The notes: a model not told the origin generated them from the sequence alone. Shown: positions 8,327 through 18,412, counted from the first letter of the stretch. The stretch: DNA of 64,000 bases from Mesorhizobium sp. (GCA_019635735.1 JAHBYX010000009.1:216501-280500); one strand, 5' to 3'. Made by a program: numbers and translations.

Positions 8327-9347
8327 CGATGAGTTGGACGGCGAGCGCCGACAACAGCCGCACCGCCTCGCCGTAGCTCTTCGCCTTTTCCGGGTTCGAC
8401 GCGTTGCCGTCGAGCGCGCGCTTGTAGACGCCCTGGCAGATCGCGGCGAGCCGGAAGAAGGAGAACGCGAGATAGAACACCCAGTTGTCGATGCCGGCGA
8501 TGCCACGTCGGCGGCAGTAGAGGGCGACATATTCCTCTTCGGTCGGGATGCCGGCCGCCTTGCGATCGACGCCGCCGAGGCCGCGGAAGCCGGACGAATG
8601 CGGCAGCCGCCACTGCATGCACTGGTAGGCGATGTCGGAATAGGGATGGCCGAGCGTCGAGAGCTCCCAGTCGAGCACGGCGATGACCTCGGGCCGGCCG
8701 TGCGCGAACATCATGTTGTCCAGCCGGTAGTCGCCGTGAACCAGCGAGACGAGGCCGTCGTCGGCGGGAATGCGTTTCTCCAGCCATTCGATCAGGCGGT
8801 CCATGTCGGCGATCGTGCCCGTCTCCGAGGCGCGGTACTGGCTGGTCCAGCGGGTCAACTGGCGCTCGAAATAGCTGCCCGGCTTGCCGAAATCGGAGAG
8901 GCCGCAGGCGTCGATGTCGACGCCGTGCAGCTTGGCGAGAGTGGCATTCATCGAATCGTAGATGGCGCCGCGCTCGGCATTCGTCGCGATCTCGCCAAGT
9001 GCCGGATCCCATAGGATGCGGCCGTCTAGGAATTCCATGACGAAGAACTGGCGGCCGATCGGCGAGTCCTCGCCTGAGAGATGCAGCATCTTCGGCACCG
9101 GAACGTCGGTCAACCCGAGCGCCTTCATCACGCGGTATTCGCGATCGACCTGATGGGCGGATTTGAGAAGCGCGCCGGGCGGCTTGGCGCGCAGCACGAA
9201 ACGGCCGGTGGACGTGTTCAGGAGGTAGGTCGGGTTGGACTGGCCGGCATTGAACTTGACGATCCCGGTGAGCGTGCCGAAGCCGTCGATATGCCGGGCG
9301 AGATACGGCCCGAGCACGCTTTCATCGAGGGCGTTCGGGTCGTTCAT
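8316..9347 (-). CDS. APH-family phosphotransferase (ACAD10/11 N-domain-like, LvaA-like acyl-CoA kinase)
   Basis: A 343-residue kinase of the aminoglycoside phosphotransferase fold. The catalytic loop is HGDYRLDNMMF (H204, D206, N211) and the metal-binding LDWE gives D226; LRAKPPG near 52 is the ATP-lysine region. This subfamily is the one fused to acyl-CoA dehydrogenase in human ACAD10/ACAD11 and separate as LvaA in Pseudomonas putida levulinate catabolism, where it phosphorylates the 4-hydroxyl of an acyl-CoA. The partner ACAD is 2.1 kb away on the other strand. Antibiotic resistance is unlikely given the metabolic context. It is flanked by and overlaps MaoC and SDR genes in one minus-strand operon. 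Confidence 0.85.
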   Translation of the reverse strand: MNDPNALDESVLGPYLARHIDGFGTLTGIVKFNAGQSNPTYLLNTSTGRFVLRAKPPGALLKSAHQVDREYRVMKALGLTDVPVPKMLHLSGEDSPIGRQFFVMEFLDGRILWDPALGEIATNAERGAIYDSMNATLAKLHGVDIDACGLSDFGKPGSYFERQLTRWTSQYRASETGTIADMDRLIEWLEKRIPADDGLVSLVHGDYRLDNMMFAHGRPEVIAVLDWELSTLGHPYSDIAYQCMQWRLPHSSGFRGLGGVDRKAAGIPTEEEYVALYCRRRGIAGIDNWVFYLAFSFFRLAAICQGVYKRALDGNASNPEKAKSYGEAVRLLSALAVQLIDGE

Positions 9348-9856
9348 GCGGGTTCGTCCCTGCGATCCATCACGGCGATCATCTGCCAGCGCGCCGTCAG
9401 CGCCGGTTTCAGCGAATTCTCGATTTCCATCGTCACGTCGTAGCCGACCTGCACCATGCCCGAGGGGCGCGCATTCATCTCGGCCAACACGAAGCGCGTG
9501 CGCACGCGTGCGCCGCAGCGCACCGGCGCCGAGAAGCGGATGCGGTCGAAGCCGTGGTTGATGGCCATCCCCGCACCCTGCAAGGGTGCCAATGTCTCAT
9601 AGGCCATCGGCGAGAAAAGCGACAACAGCAGGAAGCCGTGCGCGATGGTGCCGCCATACGGCGTTTCGGCCCTCGCCCGCTCCGGATCGACATGGATGAA
9701 CTGGTGATCGTCGGTCGCGTCGGCGAACCGGTCGATCATCACCTGGTCGACGGTCCGCCAGGGCGACAGACCGACCTCCTTGCCCACGAGCCGGATCATG
9801 TCGTCGATGGTGATCGGCTCTCTCTGTCCCTGCAGCATGGCTGCCTCGCTGCTCAT
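9344..9856 (-). CDS. MaoC family (R)-specific enoyl-CoA hydratase, NodN-like
   Basis: A 170-residue hot-dog fold hydratase. The hydratase motif is present as DATDDHQFIHVDPERA followed by YGGTIAHGFL, the pattern of the NodN/MaoC branch. It would add water to a 2-enoyl-CoA. Its 3' end overlaps the kinase gene by 4 nt and its start overlaps the upstream SDR stop by 4 nt, so the four minus-strand genes form one translationally coupled operon. A NodN name would imply nodulation, for which there is no evidence here. Confidence 0.88.
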   Translation of the reverse strand: MSSEAAMLQGQREPITIDDMIRLVGKEVGLSPWRTVDQVMIDRFADATDDHQFIHVDPERARAETPYGGTIAHGFLLLSLFSPMAYETLAPLQGAGMAINHGFDRIRFSAPVRCGARVRTRFVLAEMNARPSGMVQVGYDVTMEIENSLKPALTARWQMIAVMDRRDEPA

Positions 9857-10668
9857 TCCTTGAACAGCGTCATGCCATGCTGGACCGATTGGCCGCCGTC
9901 AAGCGGCAGGATCGCGCCGGTGACGTAGCTGCCGCCCTTGCCGCACAGGAAAAGCGTCGCGGCGGCGATGTCCGACGGCGCCCCGATGCGGCCGAGCGGC
10001 ACCCGCGCGCCAACCTTGTCGGCCTGCTCGTCGGTCGCCGTGGCGAAGGCCGTCATGCGGCTCTGGAAGGGGCCGGGCGCAAAGGCGTTGACGGTGATGC
10101 GGCGGCGGGCGAACTCGTTGGCGAGCGTCTTCGTCAGATGGTGAACCGCCGCCTTGGAGGCGGTGTAGGAGTAGGCGTCGTCGGCCAGCGGCTGGGTTCC
10201 CATGACCGAGCCCAGATTGATCACCCGAGCGGGGTCCGCGTCCGTGGCCGCGGCCTCGAGCAGGGGCAGAAGCTGCTTCGTCAGGTGGAAGAGGCCGGTG
10301 ACGTTGACGTCCAGCACCTTGGCCCAGCCCTTGTAGGGGAACTGGTCGAGCGGCGCGCCCCACGACACGCCGGCATTGTTGACCAGGATATGCAGCTTGC
10401 CCGTGCGAGCCTTCACTTCGGCTGCAAGCGCGTCGACGCCCTGCTCGGTGCTGACGTCGGCGCCGAACCCCTCGGCACTGCCCGGAGCCCCCATCGCGTT
10501 CAGCTCGGCCGCGACCTTCTCGCAGTCGGCCGTCTTGCGCGAGGCGATCAGCACCCGCGCCCCGCCCTGGACGAGCGCCGTGGCGATCATCCGGCCGATG
10601 CCCGTGGCGGCGCCGGTGACGAGCGCCGTCTTGCCGGCGACCGAAAACAAATCGTCGAGATAAGCCAT
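9853..10668 (-). CDS. SDR family oxidoreductase
   Basis: First gene of the minus-strand operon, 271 residues. It has TGAATGIG (18-25), NNAG (97-100), catalytic S154 and YTASK (Y168, K172). SRK after strand 2 (about 43-45) favours NADP(H). The C terminus ends in FKE. Its promoter lies in the 140-nt gap shared with the divergent TetR gene, where a palindromic operator is seen. Probable role: reduction of a ketone or oxidation of a hydroxyl on an acyl-CoA, by analogy to the SDR LvaD. The substrate is unknown. Confidence 0.88.
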   Translation of the reverse strand: MAYLDDLFSVAGKTALVTGAATGIGRMIATALVQGGARVLIASRKTADCEKVAAELNAMGAPGSAEGFGADVSTEQGVDALAAEVKARTGKLHILVNNAGVSWGAPLDQFPYKGWAKVLDVNVTGLFHLTKQLLPLLEAAATDADPARVINLGSVMGTQPLADDAYSYTASKAAVHHLTKTLANEFARRRITVNAFAPGPFQSRMTAFATATDEQADKVGARVPLGRIGAPSDIAAATLFLCGKGGSYVTGAILPLDGGQSVQHGMTLFKE

Positions 10669-10715
10669 TCTTCCTCCCCGCGCGGACTTCTCTTCCGTTC
10701 AAGCCAGATGCTGCG

Positions 10716-10744
10716 TTGACAACATACCGGGTAGTATGTTCATC
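10716..10744. promoter_or_regulatory. candidate TetR operator and promoter in the divergent SDR/TetR gap
   Basis: A perfect inverted repeat AACATAC-N6-GTATGTT spans 10721-10740. A TTGACA hexamer begins at 10716 and overlaps its left edge on the plus strand. Placement between two divergent transcription units, next to a TetR gene, is the classic arrangement for an autoregulated local repressor. The -10 hexamer is not clear (TATGTT or TTCATC). Confidence 0.6.
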
Positions 10745-10808
10745 ATTTGCGCATCCGTAAAGACCCGATCGGCGGTGCTGGAGAAAAGGTCGGCGGGAAA
10801 GGGAGGTC

Positions 10809-11462
10809 ATGGTTCTGGCGGAACTGGGCACCGGCGAGCCGGTCACCGAAGGGGCGCGCATCGAGATTCTCGACGCGGCCGCCGCCTGCTTCATGGAACG
10901 TGGCTACGCGGCGACGTCGATCGACGACGTGGCGCGCCGGCTGCGGGCGACCAAGGGCCGCATCTACCACCATTTCTCCTCCAAGGCCGATCTGTTCGCG
11001 CAGATCTTCCGGACCGGGATGGACATGAACTTCGCCGCGATCGAGCCCTTTCGGTCGCTCGACGAACCGGCGGTGGCTGTCTGGACGAAGATGGCGCGCA
11101 CGCATGTGCGGCAGATGATCGTGACCAGGGCCTACCAGCGCGTTGTCTGGGAAGGCGTCGAGATGCACCTTCGCGGCGCGACCACGCCCGAGCAGCGGAG
11201 CCAGTTCAACGAACTGGTCGAATACCGGACGCAGTACAGCAACGTCTTCCGGGCGCAGCTGGCAAGGGCGCGCGACGAAGGCGACATGCATTTCGCGGAT
11301 CTCAGCATCGCCAACCAGATGATGTTCATGGCGCTCAACTCGCCGATCTTCTGGTACAAGCCCCGTCCGGGCGAGAGCATGCGGGACATCGACAATATCG
11401 TGGAACAGGTCGTGGCGTTCGCGCGCGGCGGACTGGGTGGAAAGGAGACGGAAGAACCATGA
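10809..11462 (+). CDS. TetR/AcrR family transcriptional regulator
   Basis: A 217-residue repressor. The helix-turn-helix is in residues about 16-62 (ILDAAAACFMERGYAATSID and then TKGRIYHHFSSKADLF). The C-terminal domain is ligand-binding and helical. It probably senses an acyl-CoA or free acid from the pathway, and controls both this operon and the divergent SDR operon through the palindrome 70-90 nt upstream. Its stop overlaps the start of the acyl-CoA dehydrogenase gene (ATGA), so the regulator and catabolic genes share a transcript. The ligand is inference from context. Confidence 0.88.
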   Translation: MVLAELGTGEPVTEGARIEILDAAAACFMERGYAATSIDDVARRLRATKGRIYHHFSSKADLFAQIFRTGMDMNFAAIEPFRSLDEPAVAVWTKMARTHVRQMIVTRAYQRVVWEGVEMHLRGATTPEQRSQFNELVEYRTQYSNVFRAQLARARDEGDMHFADLSIANQMMFMALNSPIFWYKPRPGESMRDIDNIVEQVVAFARGGLGGKETEEP

Positions 11463-12697
11463 GCGACATGAACCTCGGGATGACCGAGAAGCTGAAGCCG
11501 ATCCATGCCCGGGTCGCGGCCATGATCCGCGACGAGGTCATCCCGCTCGACGAGGAGTTCCTGGCCGAAGTGGGCAAGGACGGCGACCGCTGGTCGTTCA
11601 CCAGGCGCCAGTCGGAGATTCTTGAAGGGCTGAAGGCCAAGGCGAAGGAGCGCGGCCTGTGGAACTTCTGGCTGACCGATTCGGACAGCGGCTACGGCCT
11701 CACCACCGTCGAATACGCCTATCTCGCCGAGGAGATGGGCAAGGCCCACATCGGCGGCGAAGTGTTCAACTGCTCGGCTCCCGACACCGGCAACATGGAA
11801 GTGCTCGAGCGCTACGGCGCCACCGAGCACAAGGAAAAGTGGCTGAAGCCGCTGCTCGAGGGCAAGATCCGCTCGGCCTTCCTGATGACCGAGCCGGACG
11901 TCGCCTCCTCGGACGCCACCAATATCTCGATGCGCTGCGAGCGCGACGGTGACGAATATGTGCTCAACGGCGAGAAGTGGTGGTCGTCGGGCGCCGGCGA
12001 CCCGCGCTGCGCCATCTACATCGTCATGGTGCGCACGTCGCATGACGGGCCCAGACACTCCCAGCATTCGATGATCCTCGTGCCGGCCGACGCAGCCGGC
12101 ATCGAGAAGGTCCGCGCCATGACGATCTATGGCGACGACGACGCCCCGCACGGACACCTGCACATGCGCTTCACCAATGTGCGCGTGCCGGCGTCCAACC
12201 TGCTGCTCGGCGAGGGCAAGGGCTTCGAGATTGCCCAGGGCCGCCTCGGTCCCGGCCGCATCCACCATTGCATGCGCGCGATCGGTCAGGCCGAGATGGC
12301 GCTCGAACTGATGTGCAGGCGCTCGATGCGGCGCGAGGCCTTCGGCCAGCCGCTGGCCAAGCTCGGCGCCAATTACGACATCATCGCCGAGGGCCGCATG
12401 GAGATCGAGATGGCCCGCCTTCTCTGCCTCAAGGCGGCATGGATGATGGACCAGGGGGACCCCAAGGCGGCCGCCCCGTGGATCAGCCAGATCAAGGTCG
12501 TGGCGCCGCGCGTCGCGTTGAAGATCGCCGACGAGGCGGTGCAGCTGCACGGCGCCGCCGGCGTCAGCCAGGACACGCCGCTGGCGCGAACCTGGAAGAA
12601 CCTGCGCACCCTGCGCATCGTCGACGGGCCCGATGCGGTCCACCGGCGGCAGATCGCACGTCAGGAACTGAAGAAATACACGCAGGAGAAAGTGTGA
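11459..12697 (+). CDS. acyl-CoA dehydrogenase, ACAD10/11-type (LvaC-like)
   Basis: A 412-residue flavoprotein. FLMTEPDVASSDATNI (about 141-156) is the acyl-CoA dehydrogenase signature region, and GRLGPGRIHHCMRAIG (261-276) plus the ending RTLRIVDGPDAVHRRQIAR are features of the ACAD10/11 branch. Members of that branch act on 4-phosphoacyl-CoA, eliminating phosphate to give an unsaturated acyl-CoA. The matching APH kinase is in the divergent operon. The start is the ATG overlapping the TetR stop; the frame is open further upstream but through the TetR gene. A plain fatty acyl-CoA dehydrogenase cannot be excluded without structure or assay. Confidence 0.88.
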   Translation: MSDMNLGMTEKLKPIHARVAAMIRDEVIPLDEEFLAEVGKDGDRWSFTRRQSEILEGLKAKAKERGLWNFWLTDSDSGYGLTTVEYAYLAEEMGKAHIGGEVFNCSAPDTGNMEVLERYGATEHKEKWLKPLLEGKIRSAFLMTEPDVASSDATNISMRCERDGDEYVLNGEKWWSSGAGDPRCAIYIVMVRTSHDGPRHSQHSMILVPADAAGIEKVRAMTIYGDDDAPHGHLHMRFTNVRVPASNLLLGEGKGFEIAQGRLGPGRIHHCMRAIGQAEMALELMCRRSMRREAFGQPLAKLGANYDIIAEGRMEIEMARLLCLKAAWMMDQGDPKAAAPWISQIKVVAPRVALKIADEAVQLHGAAGVSQDTPLARTWKNLRTLRIVDGPDAVHRRQIARQELKKYTQEKV

Positions 12698-12699
12698 CG

Positions 12700-13668
12700 A
12701 TGAAAGCGATCGTCGCGCGCGAATACGGCCCGATCGAGAATCTGGACTATGCCGACTGGCCGGATCCGGAAGCGACCGGGCGGACCGTTGTCATCGACGC
12801 GGAGGCGATCGGCGTGAACTATCCCGACGGCCTGCTCGTCCAGGGCCTGTATCAGGCCAAGCCGCCGACGCCGTTCATCCCAGGCATGGAGATGGCGGGC
12901 CGGGTGTCGGCCGTCGGAGAGAAGGTCACCAGGTTCAAGGTCGGCGACCGGGTCGTGTCGTTCACGCCGCTCGGCGCCTATGCCGAGAAGATCGGCGTCG
13001 ACGAGTCCGCCGTCATCAAGCTGCCCGAGGGGGTGTCGGGGGCGGATGCCTGTGCGCTGGTCTGCGGCTACGGCACCTCGCATCATGCGCTGAAGCAGCG
13101 CGCGCAGATCAAGCCGGGCGAGACGCTGGTCGTCCTCGGCGCGGCCGGCACGACCGGCCTCGCGGCCATCCAGATCGGCAAGATCATGGGCGCCAGGGTG
13201 ATTGCCGTCGCCTCGACGCCGGAGAAGCGCGAGATCGCCAGGACCGCCGGCGCCGACATCGCGCTCGGCTACGAGAATCTCAAGGACACGCTGAAGGAGG
13301 CGACGGGAGGCAAGGGCGTCGACGTCGGCTACGACCCCGTCGGCGGCGATGCCTTCGACGTGCTGGCGCGGTCGATGGCGTGGAACGGCCGCCTCCTCGT
13401 CATCGGCTTCACCTCCGGCAAGATTCCGCAGTTCCCGGTCAACCTCGCGCTGGTCAAGGGCTTCAGCGTCGTCGGCGTCTTCTGGGGCACCTTCACGCAG
13501 AAGGAGCCTGCCGCGCACGAGGAGAACATGCGCGAGCTGATCGGCTGGCTGATGCAAGGCAAGCTCAAGCCGGTAATCGAAGGTACCTATCCGCTCGCCG
13601 AGGCCAGGAATGTGCTCCGCCGCATCCACGACCGCGCCGTTGCCGGCAAGCTCATCCTCAAGCCGTAG
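12700..13668 (+). CDS. NADPH:quinone oxidoreductase family protein (MDR superfamily)
   Basis: A 322-residue zinc-independent medium-chain dehydrogenase/reductase. The nucleotide-binding motif is VVLGAAGTTGLAAIQIGK (about 143-160), with GRLLVIGFTSGKIPQFPVN downstream, typical of the quinone oxidoreductase/crotonyl-CoA-reductase-like group. No structural-zinc cysteine cluster is present. It begins 2 nt after the ACAD stop and is followed 9 nt later by a second MDR gene, in one operon. It may reduce an enoyl-CoA intermediate; this is inference. Confidence 0.85.
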   Translation: MKAIVAREYGPIENLDYADWPDPEATGRTVVIDAEAIGVNYPDGLLVQGLYQAKPPTPFIPGMEMAGRVSAVGEKVTRFKVGDRVVSFTPLGAYAEKIGVDESAVIKLPEGVSGADACALVCGYGTSHHALKQRAQIKPGETLVVLGAAGTTGLAAIQIGKIMGARVIAVASTPEKREIARTAGADIALGYENLKDTLKEATGGKGVDVGYDPVGGDAFDVLARSMAWNGRLLVIGFTSGKIPQFPVNLALVKGFSVVGVFWGTFTQKEPAAHEENMRELIGWLMQGKLKPVIEGTYPLAEARNVLRRIHDRAVAGKLILKP

Positions 13669-13677
13669 GGTCACGAC

Positions 13678-14718
13678 ATGACGCTTCCCGCCACCATGCG
13701 CGCGCTCCTCCTCAACGACGACGGCTACACGGCCCGTCCGTCGGGAAGCGTGCTGGAGGCGATGGAGCCCTATGTGACGCCCGGCACGATCGCCGTACCT
13801 GCGCCGAAGGCCAGCCAGGTGCTGGTCAAGGTCGCGCTGGCCTCGATCAACCCGTCGGACGTCATGTTCATCAAGGGCATGTATGGCCAGCCACGAGCAA
13901 AGGGGCAGCCGGCGGGATTCGAGGGTGTCGGCGAGGTGGTCGCCGCGGGCGAGGACGCAGGCGCGCAGAGGCTGCTCGGCAAGCGGGTGGCCTTCGCCAC
14001 GGGCATCTCCAACTGGGGAGCCTGGGCCGAATATGCCGTCGCCGAAGCAGCGGCCTGTCTGCCGCTGATCGAGGGCGTCAAGGATGTCGACGCCGCGGCG
14101 ATGATAGTCAATCCGCTGACGGCGATCGCCATGTTCGACATTGTCAAGCAGGAGGGCGAGAAGGCCTTCATCCTGACCGCCGCCGCCAGCCAGCTCTGCA
14201 AGCTGATCATGGGGATCGCGCGCGACGCAGGCTATCGTCCGATCGCCATCGTGCGCCGCGACGACCAGATCCCGCTCCTGGAAAAGGCAGGGGCGGCCGT
14301 CGTTCTGAACGCCGAGGCGCCCGATTTCAGGCAGCGGCTGGCGGAGACCTGCAGGGTCGAGAAGCCGCGCATCTTCCTCGATGCCGTGACCGGGCCGCTC
14401 GCGGCGACGATCTTCAACGCGATGCCGCGTCGTGCGCGGTGGATCGTCTACGGACGGCTCGACCAGACCGAGACGCCGATCCAGGAGCCCGGACAGCTCA
14501 TCTTCATGCACAAGAAGATCGAGGGATTCTGGCTGACGGAGTGGATGCGGTCCACGGATCCGGAGCGCAGGGGCGCGGCCGTGATGGAGGCTCAGAAACG
14601 TTTCGCGGACGGGAGGTGGTCGACCGACGTCACCGCCATCGTGCCGCTGTCCGAGGCAATGAAGAGGGTGCCCGAAGAACTGGCCAAACCGAACGGAAAG
14701 GTCTTCATCGCGCCATAG
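13678..14718 (+). CDS. zinc-binding dehydrogenase family protein (MDR superfamily, ETR/MECR-like)
   Basis: A 346-residue MDR protein distinct from its upstream neighbour. VALASINPSDVMFIKGMYG near the N terminus is the GroES-like domain, and ILTAAASQLCKLI replaces the usual Gly-rich loop with Ala/Ser, as in enoyl-ACP/CoA reductases of the ETR1/MECR type. No catalytic zinc cysteine is evident. It ends 99 nt before livH, with a possible promoter in that gap. Role by context: reduction of an unsaturated acyl-CoA or related ketone. Confidence 0.8.
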   Translation: MTLPATMRALLLNDDGYTARPSGSVLEAMEPYVTPGTIAVPAPKASQVLVKVALASINPSDVMFIKGMYGQPRAKGQPAGFEGVGEVVAAGEDAGAQRLLGKRVAFATGISNWGAWAEYAVAEAAACLPLIEGVKDVDAAAMIVNPLTAIAMFDIVKQEGEKAFILTAAASQLCKLIMGIARDAGYRPIAIVRRDDQIPLLEKAGAAVVLNAEAPDFRQRLAETCRVEKPRIFLDAVTGPLAATIFNAMPRRARWIVYGRLDQTETPIQEPGQLIFMHKKIEGFWLTEWMRSTDPERRGAAVMEAQKRFADGRWSTDVTAIVPLSEAMKRVPEELAKPNGKVFIAP

Positions 14719-14740
14719 ATTGCGAGTGAATGTACGCGGC

Positions 14741-14768
14741 TTGTGCTGAGGGCATGGCCGTCTATAGT
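14741..14768 (+). promoter_or_regulatory. candidate promoter upstream of the liv genes
   Basis: TTGTGC and TATAGT are separated by 16 nt, about 50 nt before the livH start codon. This could give the transporter, synthetase and binding-protein genes their own transcript in addition to read-through from the TetR operon. The match is moderate. Confidence 0.35.
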
Positions 14769-14817
14769 CGAACCAAACACGGCATAAGACCGTGACGACA
14801 TTGGGAGGAGAGCGTCC

Positions 14818-15693
14818 TTGGACGTATTGCAGCTCTTTGTGAGCGGCCTTGCGAACGGCTGTGTATATGGCCTCATCGCACTTGGTTTCGTGCTCATCTA
14901 CAAGGCGACAGAGGCGGTTAATTTCGCCCAGGGCGATTTCATGATGCTGGGCGCCTTCATCACGCTCGGGCTCACCAACGACCAGTTCTGGGGTCTTCCG
15001 TTCTGGCTCTCGGTCCCGATCGCCATCGCCGCGATGGGCCTGTTCGGCTACCTGATCGAGATGATCGTGCTGCGCCGCATGTTCGGCCAGTCGCAGGTCG
15101 CGATCGTCATCCTCACCATCGCCATGGGCTTCGTGCTGCGCTTCGCGGCGGGGCTGATCTGGGGCAACGAGCCGATCGCGCTCGAATCCCCCATCGCCGG
15201 CAAGGACGTGCGGTTCGGCGGACTGGTGCTCGGCCTCGACGAGATCGTGGTCATCGCGGTCACGGTGATCTCGACCATCCTGCTCTATTTCTTCTTCAAC
15301 CTGACCAAGCTCGGCGTCGCCATGCAGGCGGCCTCGCAGAACCAGCTCGCGGCCTACTACATGGGCATCCCGGTCAAGCGGGTGCATTCGCTGATCTGGG
15401 CCGTGGCCGGGATGGTGGCGGCGGTCGCCGGCATCCTCTTCGCCTCCAAGGGTTCGATCGATCCGTCGATCGGCCTGCTCGGCATCAAGGCCTTCGCCGC
15501 GGCCGTCATCGGCGGGTTCGGCTCGCTGCCGGGCGCGCTGCTCGGCGGCATCATCGTCGGCCTGATCGAGCCCTTCGCCTCCTACTACATCGCCGCCGGC
15601 TATTCGCAGATCATGCCCTATCTGCTGCTGTTCCTGATCCTGGTGTTCAGGCCGCACGGCATCCTGGCCCAGATCCACCGGAAGAAGGTGTAA
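14818..15693 (+). CDS. livH: branched-chain amino acid-type ABC transporter permease LivH
   Basis: A 291-residue inner-membrane permease with about eight hydrophobic segments. EAVNFAQGDFMMLGAFITLG is the characteristic LivH region, and GIKAFAAAVIGGFGSLPGALLGG is the conserved cytoplasmic coupling loop. It starts with TTG, supported by GGGAGGAG 8-15 nt upstream. It begins a livH-livM-livG-livF set whose binding protein comes last, after an acyl-CoA synthetase. Because the set is embedded in an acyl-CoA degradation locus, an organic acid is a more likely substrate than an amino acid. Confidence 0.9.
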   Translation: MDVLQLFVSGLANGCVYGLIALGFVLIYKATEAVNFAQGDFMMLGAFITLGLTNDQFWGLPFWLSVPIAIAAMGLFGYLIEMIVLRRMFGQSQVAIVILTIAMGFVLRFAAGLIWGNEPIALESPIAGKDVRFGGLVLGLDEIVVIAVTVISTILLYFFFNLTKLGVAMQAASQNQLAAYYMGIPVKRVHSLIWAVAGMVAAVAGILFASKGSIDPSIGLLGIKAFAAAVIGGFGSLPGALLGGIIVGLIEPFASYYIAAGYSQIMPYLLLFLILVFRPHGILAQIHRKKV

Positions 15694-15695
15694 CC

Positions 15696-16789
15696 ATGCG
15701 CACCGTCTTCAAGACCACCTACGACGCCGACATCAACCTCTTCCGCCACGGCGCGCAGGCCTTCTGGTACCTGTCGCTGCTGGCGCTGATGATCGTCCTG
15801 CCGTTCTTCCTCTCCGACTTCGCCATCGGCGAGATGACGAACGTGCTGATCTGGGCGATCGCCGGAATGGGGCTGATGATCCTGGTCGGCCAGACCGGCC
15901 AGGCGAGCCTCGGCCATGCCGCCTTCCTCGCGATCGGCTGCTACGCCAACGTGCTGCTGCAGGAGCGGCTCGGCCTGCCCTTCATCCTGTCGCTGCCGCT
16001 CGCCGGGATCATCGCCGGGCTTTCGGGCGTGGCGCTCGCAATCCCGACGTCGAAGCTGCACGGCATCTATCTGGCGATCGCGACGCTCGCCGTGTCGATC
16101 CTGGTCGACGACCTTATCGTCATCGCCGAGCCGCTCACCGGCGGCATCAACGGGCTGCTGGCGCCGACGATCGACATCTTCGGCATCCAGTTCGACCGCT
16201 ACGGCACGCCGGTCAGGTTCTACGGCCTGATCCTGTTCGTCACCGTGCTGGTGGTGCTTGCCTACCGCAACATCCAGCGCTCGCCGCTCGGCCGCTCCTT
16301 CGCCGCGGTGCGCGACTCCGAAATCTCGGCGCAGGCGATGGGCGTCAACGTGGCGCGCACCAAGGCGGTCGCCTTCGGCATCTCCACCGCGATCACCGGG
16401 CTCGCCGGCGCGCTTATGGGCCACTTCGCCGGCATCTTCAACAACGAGACCTTCACCATCATCATCTCGATCCAGATGCTGCTGATGATCGTCATCGGCG
16501 GCCTCGGCTCCATCCACGGCGCCTTCTTCGGCGCGGTCGTCATCGCGCTCCTGCCGCAGGCCATCGCCCGGGTGCGCGACGGCATCGGCGCGCTGACCGG
16601 CACCTCCATCGCCATCCCCGGCATGGAATCCGCCGTCTTCGGCGCGATCCTGATCCTGTTCATCCTGTTCGAGCCGATGGGCATCTATGGCCGCTGGCTG
16701 AAGATCCGCACCTATTTCGAGCTGTTCCCCTTCTACCGCCGCGACATGTTCCGCCGGCAGCGGAGCTACCTCAAGACGGAGCGCATGCG

Positions 16790-16793
<4 letters not shown>
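15696..16793 (+). CDS. livM: branched-chain amino acid-type ABC transporter permease LivM
   Basis: A 365-residue second permease. Conserved features include GQTGQASLGHAAFLAIGCYA near residue 65 and the coupling loop FGISTAITGLAGALMGHF with MIVIGGLGSIHGAFFGAV. About ten membrane helices are expected. The C-terminal FYRRDMFRRQRSYLKTERMR is a charged cytoplasmic tail. It lies 2 nt after livH, and its stop overlaps the livG start (ATGA). Confidence 0.9.
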
Positions 16794-17571
<778 letters not shown>

Positions 17572-17575
<4 letters not shown>

Positions 17576-18381
17576 TGCTGCAGCAGGCGATCAATCCGGC
17601 TTCGGCCGTGGCGGAAACGGTTCTGTCGATCCGCAACCTCGAGAGCTATTACGGGCCGATCATGGCCATCCGCGGCGTCAGCCTGGAAGTCCGCCAGGGA
17701 CAGATCGTCACCGTGCTCGGCGCCAACGGCGCCGGCAAGACGACATTGCTCAAGACCATCTCCGGCGTGATGAACCCGGAGAAGGGCGAGATCTGGTACA
17801 GCGGCCGCAACATCGCAGGCGAGGAGCCGGACCGGGTCGTCAAGGCCGGCATCGTGCACGTGCCGGAGGGGCGCGAGGTGTTCCCGCTGCTCACCGTCGA
17901 GGAGAACCTTCGCATGGGCTCCTTCGTGCGCACCGACAAGGCGGGCATCAAGGCCGACGAGGAGATGGTCTACGGCTATTTCCCGATCCTCCAGGAACGG
18001 CGCCGCCAGGCGGCGGGCACGCTGTCGGGCGGCCAGCAGCAGATGCTGGCCATCGCGCGCGGCCTGATGGCGCGGCCGAAGCTGATGCTGCTCGACGAGC
18101 CCTCGCTCGGCCTGTCGCCGCTTCTGGTGAAGGAGATCTTCACCATCATCCGCCGCCTCAACCGCGAGCAGGGCGTGACGATGATGCTCGTCGAGCAGAA
18201 CGCCAAGGTGGCGCTCGAGGTCGCCGACTACGGCTACGTGATGGAGCTCGGCCGCATCGTCATGGCCGACACGTCGGCGCGGCTGCTGGCATCGAAGGAC
18301 GTGCAGGAATTCTACCTCGGCGTCCAGGGCGAGACGCAGCGCGGCCAGAAGCGCTGGAAGCAGAAGAAGACCTGGCGATGA
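17572..18381 (+). CDS. livF: ABC transporter ATP-binding protein LivF
   Basis: A 269-residue ATPase. Walker A is GANGAGKTTLLK, the signature is LSGGQQQMLAIARGL, and Walker B is LMLLDEPSLGL; VPEGREVFPLLTVEENL is diagnostic of LivF. The N terminus carries about 20 extra residues (MMLQQAINPASAVAE). The C terminus is extended by a basic tail ending in KKTWR. It is followed after 31 nt by the acyl-CoA synthetase gene. Confidence 0.9.
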
Positions 18382-18412
18382 GGAACGGGTCGATGGGAAC
18401 AGGGAGGACAGC

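Noticed and set aside
8316..9347. Aminoglycoside resistance gene
   Set aside because: It has the APH fold, but it overlaps acyl-CoA metabolism genes and resembles the kinase part of ACAD10/11, so resistance is not supported.
9344..9856. Nodulation gene nodN
   Set aside because: The protein is NodN-like, but no other nod genes or nod box are present. An enoyl-CoA hydratase role fits better.
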